Shown here piece by piece: positions 53,813 to 60,355 of a stretch of 64,000 bases of DNA. The position numbers were made by a program, and so were the translations under genes. Location: contig NZ_JAHWGU010000002.1 of NCBI RefSeq assembly GCF_020873875.1, positions 310,001 through 374,000 on the forward strand, written 5' to 3'. The notes under the pieces were generated by a model that saw nothing but the letters and a program-made list of their open reading frames with translations, had not been told where the DNA came from and ran no database searches. How positions within the stretch are numbered: position 1 is the first letter of the stretch; each line of letters begins with the position of its first letter. The stretch comes from Actinoplanes sp. DH11. Its GTDB lineage: Bacteria > Actinomycetota > Actinomycetes > Mycobacteriales > Micromonosporaceae.

Positions 53813-54532
53813 ATGCTTCCCATCGCGTACAGCGAACTCGCCCAGATCTTCCGCAACCGGACCGTGCTGATCTCCAACCTCATCATGCCCCTGGCGATCA
53901 GCGCCTTCTTCATCTATCGCCGCGACTCGTTCATCGCGCTCGGCAGCGCCGGCTACATCGCGGCGGTCCTCGTCTTCACGATCGGCGCGTTCAGTCTGTA
54001 CACCACCGCGGTGACGACCCTCGCCGCTCGCCGGCAGGACCTGTTCCTCAAGCGACTGCGTTCCACCACGGCCGGCGACGCCACGATCCTGTCCGGCCTG
54101 ACCCTGCCGGTCGCCGGGGTGGCTCTGGTCCAGGTCATGGTCGTACTGGGGGCGTTCGCCGCGGTGACCGGCCGCCCGGCGGACCTGGCGCTCCTGGTCG
54201 TGGGCATCCTGTCGGCCTTCGTCATGATGCTCGCCCTGGCGATGGCGACCGCCGGCCTGACCGGCTCGCCCGAACAGGCCCAGGTCACCACGCTGCCGCT
54301 CAGTCTGACCACCATCGGCGTCGCGACCTGGGTCGGCATCACCGGCACGGAAGACCTGACGGTGCTGAAACGGCTGCTCCCCGGCGGGTCGGCCACCGAA
54401 CTGATCGTGAACACCTGGAACGGTGGCGTGCCGCCGGCGCAGTCCCTGCTGCTGCTCGGGCCGATCCTCGCCTGGGTGGTCGTGGCGGTCGTGCTCGCCC
54501 TCCGGCTGTTCCGATGGGAGCCCCGCCGGTAG
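53813..54532 (+). CDS. ABC-2 type transporter permease
   Basis: A 239-residue membrane subunit with about six hydrophobic helices: one near 10-28 (I-S-N-L-I-M-P-L-A-I-S-A-F-F-I), then A-A-V-L-V-F-T-I-G-A-F, V-A-L-V-Q-V-M-V-V-L-G, and a final V-V-V-A-V-V-L-A-L-R-L-F. The cytoplasmic loop after helix 2 has the L-K-R-L-R-S-T-T pattern of ABC-2 exporters. It starts 10 bases after the ATPase stop and so is co-transcribed with it. A hairpin at 54552-54597 ends the operon. Confidence 0.93.
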   Translation: MLPIAYSELAQIFRNRTVLISNLIMPLAISAFFIYRRDSFIALGSAGYIAAVLVFTIGAFSLYTTAVTTLAARRQDLFLKRLRSTTAGDATILSGLTLPVAGVALVQVMVVLGAFAAVTGRPADLALLVVGILSAFVMMLALAMATAGLTGSPEQAQVTTLPLSLTTIGVATWVGITGTEDLTVLKRLLPGGSATELIVNTWNGGVPPAQSLLLLGPILAWVVVAVVLALRLFRWEPRR

Positions 54533-54551
54533 CCCGCGGGATCGCCCGCTC

Positions 54552-54597
54552 CACCGCCGCGACGATCGTCACCGATGTCATGATCGTCGCGGCGGTG
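54552..54597. terminator. strong hairpin between ABC and protease genes
   Basis: A 16-base perfect stem, CACCGCCGCGACGATC with its exact reverse complement, closes a 14-base loop. It follows the ABC permease stop by 20 bases and precedes the convergent protease stop by 42, so it should terminate from both sides. Confidence 0.75.
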
Positions 54598-54639
54598 CTC
54601 GCTCTGCGGTGAGCGTGGCGGGAGGGGATCCGCTGAGGC

Positions 54640-55425
54640 CTAGGAAGCGCGACCCAGCAGGGTCGCCTCTGCCGCCCGGATGTCGTCGGCGAAGGCTGCC
54701 ACCTCGGTGAAGATGTTGCGCCGGTCGTTGTACTCGGGATCGCAGTCACCGCCGAAACTGACGATGCCGACCTGCTCCCACGTGCTGTCGGTGAGCTGGT
54801 TCAGCGCGGGCCCGCCGGAGTCGCCGCCGCAGATGCCTTTGCCCTGGTCGGCGAAGGTGCACAGGTGCCGGTCGGGGTGGTACATCCCCTCGAGGCCACC
54901 TTCCAGTTCGGTGCAGGCGGTGTCGTTCATGAAGGAGATCTCCGCCCGCTGCAGGAACCGCTGCTGCTCCTGGTCCTCCTGTGACCGTCCCCACCCGATG
55001 GCCGTCAGCTCCGTGTAGTCCTGGGACGACTCGCCGGCCAGGGCGACCACGGGCAGGTTCACCGGCTCGGCCAGTTTCAGCAGCCCCCAGTCCGACTCCC
55101 ACCAGAACAGGCCGGCCGCGGTGTAGCTGTCGACGACGCTCACGCGGGTGGCGGCGTCACTGTCCTGCTGGTCCACGGTGCCGACGACCACGGTGAGGCT
55201 TTCGGCGGTTTCCGGGTCGACGCAGTGCCCGGCGGTCAGCACGACCTGCGGGCTGATCAGCGTGCCGCCACATCCGGTCGGCAGCAGCCGGACCATGAAC
55301 GGGAACTCGCCCTGGGCCGCCGAGTTGCCGCCGTTGACGGCCTGCGCCGTGCCGGCCGGCATCATCGCCGCCACCAGACCCAGGGCGGCAGCCGCCACGA
55401 CCGTACGCATTGCAGAGAAACGCAT
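54640..55425 (-). CDS. secreted trypsin-like serine protease
   Basis: A 261-residue chymotrypsin-fold protease. A Sec signal (M-R-F-S-A-M-R-T then A-A-A-A-L-G-L-V-A-A) ends near A-Q-A-V. The triad is intact: His67 in T-A-G-H-C, Asp112 in S-D-W-G-L-L-K-L, Ser203 in G-D-S-G-G-P. Cysteines in the usual disulfide places are present. No long propeptide is visible, unlike alpha-lytic-type enzymes. ATG 55425 has GGAAGG upstream. It is the last gene of a leftward series from the F420-like gene, with a 91-base gap before it, so it may also have its own promoter. Confidence 0.94.
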   Translation of the reverse strand: MRFSAMRTVVAAAALGLVAAMMPAGTAQAVNGGNSAAQGEFPFMVRLLPTGCGGTLISPQVVLTAGHCVDPETAESLTVVVGTVDQQDSDAATRVSVVDSYTAAGLFWWESDWGLLKLAEPVNLPVVALAGESSQDYTELTAIGWGRSQEDQEQQRFLQRAEISFMNDTACTELEGGLEGMYHPDRHLCTFADQGKGICGGDSGGPALNQLTDSTWEQVGIVSFGGDCDPEYNDRRNIFTEVAAFADDIRAAEATLLGRAS

Positions 55426-55516
55426 GGTGTCCTTCCGAAGTATGAGCAGCCGTGATCCGACCGGCCGCTCTGACGGGATCAAGACGCCCGCGCCGGACGG
55501 AAAGGTTGCATCCGGT

Positions 55517-56650
55517 TCAGCTCCGTGGGCGGATCCACAGAAGACGGTCCGCTTCGCCGGACTGGCCGGCGGCACGCGGCGAGGTGTTGGTGGAGGTCAC
55601 GTAGACGCCGTCGCGGTAAGGCAGCACGGCGCGGGCGCGCTCGCCGGAACTGAAGACGGGTTCGAGCGTACGGTCGCTGCCGTTCAGAACGTAGAGGGTC
55701 TGATCGCCCAGCGCCGTGAGGAGCAGGTCGTCGCCGGCGAAGGCCATGCCCGACGGCGCCCAGGCGTTGGTGCCGGAGTGCAGGTGCGGTGCCCGCATGC
55801 CGTCGCGTCCTTCGTCCCCCTCGATCAGCGGCCATCCGTAGTTGCCGCCGGCGACGATCTGGTTGATCTCATCGTTCCCGGACTGGCCGTGCTCGGCGGA
55901 CCACAGCCGGCCCTCGGCGTCCCAGGCGAGGCCCTGCGGGTTCCGGTGCCCGGACGAGTAGACGTACGAGTCCGGGTCGGGGTTGTCAGGGGGAATGCTG
56001 CCGTCGGTGCGCAGCCGCAGGATCTTTCCGGCGAGGCTGCCGCGGTCCTGGGACACGCTGTCGTCCTCGACCCAGCCGGTGGTGGCGTAGAGGTGCCCGT
56101 CGGGGCCGACGGCGAGACGCCCGCCGTTGTAGAACTGGTGTCCCGGGATGCCGTCGAGCAGGACCCGCCGTTCGGTCCAGTTGTCGCCGTCGAAGGCCAG
56201 TTCGGCGATCCGGTTGGTGAGTCCGGAATCCGTGGCGTGGGTGTAGTAGACGTAGGCCGTACCGCTGTCGGCGAAGTCGCGGGCGAGGGCGAGACCCATC
56301 AGCCCGCTGCCCCCGTCGCGGACGACCGGGTCGGACGTTCCGACGCGGTGACGAGTGAGGCGTCCCCCCGCACCGATCATCGCTATCGTGCCGTCGAGTT
56401 CGGTGACGACCAGGTTCTCCCCGGCGAGCCGGACCTCCCAGGGGTAGACCAGGTCGTCGCTGACGACGGTGACGTCCCAATCGCCGGTGGTGCGGCCGAT
56501 CAGGTCCGGGCCGGTGTACGCGACAGGTCCGGCCGGGTCGGGCAGCGCGGATGCCAGGTCGCCGGATGCGGTGGTGGTCTCCTGTTCCCGCACCGCGCAA
56601 CCGGCGAGCAGCAGGGCGGCGAGGGCCAGCGTGGTGACTTTCCGGTGCAT
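55517..56650 (-). CDS. PQQ-dependent sugar dehydrogenase-like lipoprotein
   Basis: A 377-residue lipoprotein with the lipobox L-L-A-G-C (Cys18). The mature part is a six-bladed beta-propeller of the soluble glucose/sorbosone dehydrogenase family. Visible motifs are V-Y-P-W-E-V near the start, H-Q-F-Y-N-G-G-R-L-A-V-G-P-D-G in the middle (where the PQQ and active-site His lie in sGDH) and the N-P-Q-G-L-A-W then E-H-G pair. It would oxidise sugar alcohols or aldehydes at the outer surface with PQQ and calcium, or be an inactive relative. It lies 37 bases after the TerC stop. GGGAG precedes ATG 56650. Confidence 0.92.
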   Translation of the reverse strand: MHRKVTTLALAALLLAGCAVREQETTTASGDLASALPDPAGPVAYTGPDLIGRTTGDWDVTVVSDDLVYPWEVRLAGENLVVTELDGTIAMIGAGGRLTRHRVGTSDPVVRDGGSGLMGLALARDFADSGTAYVYYTHATDSGLTNRIAELAFDGDNWTERRVLLDGIPGHQFYNGGRLAVGPDGHLYATTGWVEDDSVSQDRGSLAGKILRLRTDGSIPPDNPDPDSYVYSSGHRNPQGLAWDAEGRLWSAEHGQSGNDEINQIVAGGNYGWPLIEGDEGRDGMRAPHLHSGTNAWAPSGMAFAGDDLLLTALGDQTLYVLNGSDRTLEPVFSSGERARAVLPYRDGVYVTSTNTSPRAAGQSGEADRLLWIRPRS

Positions 56651-56687
56651 GCGTCATCTCCCGCGATCTGGCGTACGGATGGTCAGC

Positions 56688-57917
56688 TCACCGAGGGCGG
56701 TGACCCGCTGTCGTGGCGGCCGGGACGAAGCAGGAACCGGCCGCCGCCCGTTCCGCGTGCCGCTCATGGGCCCGTCGCAGCAGGTCCGTCAGCTCCGCGT
56801 CGGCGCGTGCCCGGGCCCGGTGCTTGGCCGGCAGCGCGTCGATGTGCGCCTCCTCCGCGACGAGCCGGTGGTAGATCTCGTCGCAGTAGGCCGGGTCGGT
56901 CTCGATGTCGAGGTACTCGCCGGCGTGCCGTCGCGCCGCCCGCCGGTACGTCTGTGCCCGTCCCCGCGCACTCACCAGCGAGAACAGCACCGTGACCAGC
57001 AGGATGCCGATGATGAGCGAGAGCGACAGGCCGGTCGAGATCTCGGCGGCGTCGACGTGCTCCCCGTTGTTGATGAACGGCACGTTGTTCTCGTGCAGGG
57101 CGTGGAGGATCAGTTTGATGCCGATCAACGCCAGGATCGCGGCGAGTCCGTAGGACAGGTAGACCAGCCGGTCGAGCAGGCCGTCGATCAGGAAGTAGAG
57201 CTGCCGCAGACCGAGCAGGGAGAACGCGGTGGCGGTGAACACCAGGTAGGTGTTCTGGGTGAGGCCGAAGATCGCCGGGATCGAGTCGAGCGCGAACAGG
57301 ATGTCGGTGCCACCGATCGCCACCATCACGAGCAGCATCGGCGTCAGCATCCGGCGGCCGTCGACGACGGTGACGAGTTTGTCGCCGTCGTAGGTCTCCG
57401 AGGTGCGCAGGACCCGGCGCGCCAGCCGGATCATGATGTTGTCCGGCGCCCGGTCCTCATCCTGCTGCCCTCGCAGCAGATTGCCCGCGGTGACCAGCAG
57501 GATGAGGCCGAACAGGTAGAACACCCACGCGAACGAGTTGATCAGCGCGGCGCCCAGGAAGATGAAACCGGTCCGCACGATCAGCGAGAACGTGATGCCG
57601 AACAGCAGCACCTTCTGCTGGTCGGCCCGCGGCACCCGGAAACTGGCGAGCAGCAGCAGGAAGACGAACAGGTTGTCGACCGACAGCGCCTTCTCGGTGA
57701 CATAGCCCGCGAAGTACTCGGCGCCGGCCGTGCTGCCGCCGAGGACCAGGACACCGATCCCGAACGCCACGGCGATACCGATGTAGACCGCCGTCCAGCG
57801 TGCTGCCTCGCCGAGGGACGGGATGTGCGTACGCCGTACGTGAAAGAAGTAGTCGAACAGAAGCAGGCCGACGATGCCGAGCACCGTTACGAGCCAGACA
57901 TCACCGGACACACTCAT
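56688..57917 (-). CDS. TerC-family membrane protein (Mn export or stress)
   Basis: A 409-residue TerC/Alx protein with about nine hydrophobic helices. The family motif T-E-K-A-L-S-V-D-N-L-F-V-F and the second half-repeat I-G-G-T-D-I-L-F-A-L-D-S-I-P are present, each with the acidic residues of the proposed metal path. The C-terminal ~90 residues are a charged cytoplasmic tail. Relatives export manganese or load exported metalloproteins. No yybP-ykoY-type riboswitch can be recognised upstream, where the next gene ends only 21 bases away. GAGGA precedes ATG 57917. Confidence 0.93.
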   Translation of the reverse strand: MSVSGDVWLVTVLGIVGLLLFDYFFHVRRTHIPSLGEAARWTAVYIGIAVAFGIGVLVLGGSTAGAEYFAGYVTEKALSVDNLFVFLLLLASFRVPRADQQKVLLFGITFSLIVRTGFIFLGAALINSFAWVFYLFGLILLVTAGNLLRGQQDEDRAPDNIMIRLARRVLRTSETYDGDKLVTVVDGRRMLTPMLLVMVAIGGTDILFALDSIPAIFGLTQNTYLVFTATAFSLLGLRQLYFLIDGLLDRLVYLSYGLAAILALIGIKLILHALHENNVPFINNGEHVDAAEISTGLSLSLIIGILLVTVLFSLVSARGRAQTYRRAARRHAGEYLDIETDPAYCDEIYHRLVAEEAHIDALPAKHRARARADAELTDLLRRAHERHAERAAAGSCFVPAATTAGHRPR

Positions 57918-57938
57918 GCCGTCACGTCCTCGGAGTCG

Positions 57939-58550
57939 TCAGCGGATCACGGACACGTTGTACTGGCCGGACGGGCTGACCGCCATGATCGCCAGCGAGA
58001 GGTACAGGTAGTGCTCGGTGGCCCGCGCGGTGGCGATGCTGCCGAGGTCGACCTGGTCGTCGTGCTGCCAGCCGAGGTCGCTGAGCAGCCCGCCGGTGAT
58101 CCGCTTGGCTTCGCGGTCGTCGCCGGACAGGAAGACGGAGGTGCGTTCGGGCAGCGCACCCGGGTTGGTCATGACCGCCGCCGGTACGGTGTTGAGGGTC
58201 TTGACGACCTTCGCCTGCGGCAGCAGCGCCTGGAGTTTCGCGCCCAGGCTGTCGCCCGGGTACATCAGCTCGAAGGTGGGGGTGATGGCGTTCGCCACGT
58301 CGATCAGCACCTTGGTGCCGAACGGGCCCGCCCCGATCCGGCCCAGCACGTCGAGCGTCACCGAGCCGGGCAGGGTGTTGACGACGACCTCGGCCGAGGT
58401 GACGGCCTCGGCCAGCTCCGCGACGGGCGCGCTGAAGCCCTGCCGGCCCTGCGGATCACGAACCCCGAACACCACGCCGTGCCCGGCGTCGAGCAGGCCG
58501 TAACCGAGCGCCGTGCCGACGCCGCCCGCTCCCAATACCGCAATCTTCAT
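57939..58550 (-). CDS. NADPH/F420 reductase-like dinucleotide-binding protein
   Basis: A 203-residue Rossmann protein, like the F420-dependent NADP reductase family, with G-A-G-G-V-G at 7-12, then A-V-T-S-A-E-V-V-V-N-T-L-P-G and K-V-L-I-D-V-A-N-A-I-T. The F420-binding C-terminal half is short, so it may be a simpler NADP-binding member that acts on other substrates. It heads a leftward run with TerC (21-base gap), the PQQ enzyme and the protease. A second, diverged member lies at 63297-63845. Confidence 0.88.
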   Translation of the reverse strand: MKIAVLGAGGVGTALGYGLLDAGHGVVFGVRDPQGRQGFSAPVAELAEAVTSAEVVVNTLPGSVTLDVLGRIGAGPFGTKVLIDVANAITPTFELMYPGDSLGAKLQALLPQAKVVKTLNTVPAAVMTNPGALPERTSVFLSGDDREAKRITGGLLSDLGWQHDDQVDLGSIATARATEHYLYLSLAIMAVSPSGQYNVSVIR

Positions 58551-58650
58551 CGCTGAACCCCGTTCTGTGTCGGTGCGGCAGTTGCCGCCCTGGTGAAAAG
58601 GCCATGCCCAGCACGACGCTGTGAGCGGGCAGGCTGTCCTTGCTGGCTGG

Positions 58651-59373
58651 TCACTGGCGCTCTTGCCGGCGCATCACGAACTCGGCGTGGAACAACTGAT
58701 CACCGATGAACTCGCCGAACGCGTAGAAGCCGGAGTCGTCGAGGTAGTCGATGCGGTCCCCGTCAAGCCAGTACCGGCCGGTGTAGGCGTGCCGGCGCCC
58801 GCCGCGGGTCTCGTCGTAGCGGCCCTGCGGCAGCAGTTCCTGATGCAGCCAGTCGTTCTGGTCCACCCACACGCCGACCCGGGCGCCGTCCGGGTTCGCC
58901 GGCCGGTCGAGCGGCTCGCCGTCGCGGATCACCACCTGGCCGCGGGTCAGCAGCGCACGGAGATCCGTGCGGCCGACGATGACCCGCCACCACGGTGTGC
59001 CGAGCCTCGGCATGCTGCCCCGCGGGACCAGGAGCAGGTCGGCCGGGATGCCCGGCTCCACGCGCCCGACCAGGTGTCCCCGGTCCTTGCCGGTTGCCGG
59101 CACCACGGCGACCAGCCCGAGGCCGGACCCGTCGATGACCTCCGTGTCCGGACCGGTGCCGGTGCCCGTGCCGGTGACCTGGCCGTCCGACACCCGGACA
59201 TCGGTGACCAGGCTCCCCGCCGGACCCTGGATCTGGACGTTCTTGAACAGCACGGATCCTCCTGTGGGAGCGGCAGCCGGCGTCCGAGGATCGCCGGGCG
59301 AGCATGCCTGCTGAAACATGACCGTCGCGGCCACGACCGCGACGGCGAGCGTGCGATGACTTCTGCGCATCAT
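58651..59373 (-). CDS. lipoprotein with amidohydrolase-like sandwich and Atu4866 domain
   Basis: A 240-residue lipoprotein with a lipobox-like M-F-Q-Q-A-C. Residues about 40-110 resemble the outer beta-sandwich of amidohydrolases: V-L-F-K-N-V-Q-I then D-V-R-V-S-D-G-Q-V and later G-R-V-E-P-G-I-P-A-D-L-L-L-V, the typical ends of such enzymes. No metal-binding TIM barrel (H-x-H) lies between, so it is not an active amidohydrolase. The C-terminal ~85 residues match the Atu4866 fold (Q-E-L-L-P-Q-G-R-Y-D-E, then Y-T-G-R-Y-W). The fusion is unusual. The start has CGTTCTCCTCCC on the other strand, that is GGGAGGAGAACG before the ATG. Confidence 0.75.
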   Translation of the reverse strand: MMRRSHRTLAVAVVAATVMFQQACSPGDPRTPAAAPTGGSVLFKNVQIQGPAGSLVTDVRVSDGQVTGTGTGTGPDTEVIDGSGLGLVAVVPATGKDRGHLVGRVEPGIPADLLLVPRGSMPRLGTPWWRVIVGRTDLRALLTRGQVVIRDGEPLDRPANPDGARVGVWVDQNDWLHQELLPQGRYDETRGGRRHAYTGRYWLDGDRIDYLDDSGFYAFGEFIGDQLFHAEFVMRRQERQ

Positions 59374-59438
59374 CGTTCTCCTCCCGGCCGGCGCTGGTTC
59401 TACGATCGAAGATCAGCGGCCGGCTGGAATCGGTGGTC

Positions 59439-59515
59439 GTCGCCTATAACCGCGCCCGGACAGGCGACCTGGTCGCCCGGGGGTAGGCGGCCGGGACTTC
59501 TCCCGGATAGGCGAC
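59439..59515. promoter_or_regulatory. cluster of AGGCGAC motif sites
   Basis: The divergent gap between the Atu4866 and lipoprotein genes has GTCGCCTATA (59439-59448, minus-strand site), GGACAGGCGAC (59458-59468) and GGATAGGCGAC (59505-59515), with a weaker GGTAGGCGGCC near 59482. The same motif recurs at 63925-63935 and 63986-63996. Repeated sites at two promoters around a LuxR-type gene suggest a common regulator. Spacings are 19 and 47 bases. Confidence 0.4.
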
Positions 59516-59596
59516 CGCCACGGATACCAAAGGCTCACCGGCTGGCGAGAGTGGTCGCATACCGAACCACGTCTTGCCGCACTGAAAGGGATCTCT

Positions 59597-60325
59597 TTGC
59601 TTCGCACACGCACCGGCGCAGTGATGGTCGCCGCCCTGCTGCTGACTCAGCAGGCCTGCTCCAGTACCACCCCGGACGCGGCCGCCCCGGCCGCCACCAC
59701 CGCGCCGGCACCGGCACCGGACGTGACGTCGGACCGGCCGGCGACGCCCGAGGAACCGGCCGAGCAGCCGGCCGAGCCCGACGAGCCGGGCAGCGAGGAC
59801 TCGGCGCCGAGCCCGCGCGCTTCGTCGACCAGCCCGGCCCGGCCGGCGACCGGCTCCTCCGGCGATGTCCTGAGCGGGGGTCGGCAGGTCGTCATCCGGC
59901 CCCTGCCCAGTTCCGGGTCGGTCGTGGCGGTGGACGGTGACGGCCGCCTGATCACCACGGACGGCGACGGCAGTGCGCTGTTCGTTCTCACCCCGACCGG
60001 CGGGCAGCACCTGATCAGGACGGCGACCGCGGGGGCCGGCGGTGAGGCGTCCTGCATGAAGCTCACCGCCAACGGCAGCAACCCGCTCACGGTCCGGGCG
60101 GCCGCCTGCGACGCCGGCGACTCCGGGCAGCTCTTCAGCATCCGCAAGCAGGGGGCCAAGGACGCGGCCGGGCGGTCCACCTACACCATCAGCAGTGGTG
60201 GGGCTTACCTGCAGGTGTCCGCCCAAAACGGCCTCATCGCCGAGGAACTCGGTGACGGCCCGGTGCGGACCACGTTCAGCTTCGTCGACAACGGCAAAGC
60301 CACTCTGCCGCAGCTCGGGGACTGA
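59597..60325 (+). CDS. lipoprotein with Pro/Ala/Glu-rich stalk
   Basis: A 242-residue lipoprotein. The lipobox L-T-Q-Q-A-C ends the signal at Cys21. A ~75-residue stalk rich in Pro, Ala, Thr, Glu and Asp follows. The C-terminal ~140 residues form a small beta-rich domain (V-V-I-R-P-L-P-S-S-G-S-V-V-A-V-D-G-D-G-R), probably a beta-trefoil or similar, with two Cys that could pair. The start is TTG 59597, because AAGGGA lies six bases upstream and no ATG is nearby. It is divergent from the Atu4866 lipoprotein and shares its motif-rich promoter. Confidence 0.8.
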   Translation: MLRTRTGAVMVAALLLTQQACSSTTPDAAAPAATTAPAPAPDVTSDRPATPEEPAEQPAEPDEPGSEDSAPSPRASSTSPARPATGSSGDVLSGGRQVVIRPLPSSGSVVAVDGDGRLITTDGDGSALFVLTPTGGQHLIRTATAGAGGEASCMKLTANGSNPLTVRAAACDAGDSGQLFSIRKQGAKDAAGRSTYTISSGGAYLQVSAQNGLIAEELGDGPVRTTFSFVDNGKATLPQLGD

Positions 60326-60328
60326 GAC

Positions 60329-60355
60329 TGCCGGGCGGGCTGAGCCCGCCCGGCA
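60329..60355. terminator. bidirectional terminator
   Basis: A 12-base perfect stem, TGCCGGGCGGGC with GCCCGCCCGGCA, closes a 3-base TGA loop. It lies exactly between the lipoprotein stop (60325) and the LuxR gene stop (60356). Confidence 0.75.

Noticed and set aside
57918..57938. A manganese (yybP-ykoY) riboswitch before the TerC gene
   Set aside because: Only 21 bases separate it from the upstream gene, too short for this riboswitch, and no matching sequence is seen inside that gene.
56469..58556. A 695-codon plus-strand frame across TerC and the F420-like gene
   Set aside because: Antisense shadow rich in Gln, Glu, Asp and Arg, without motif or ribosome site.
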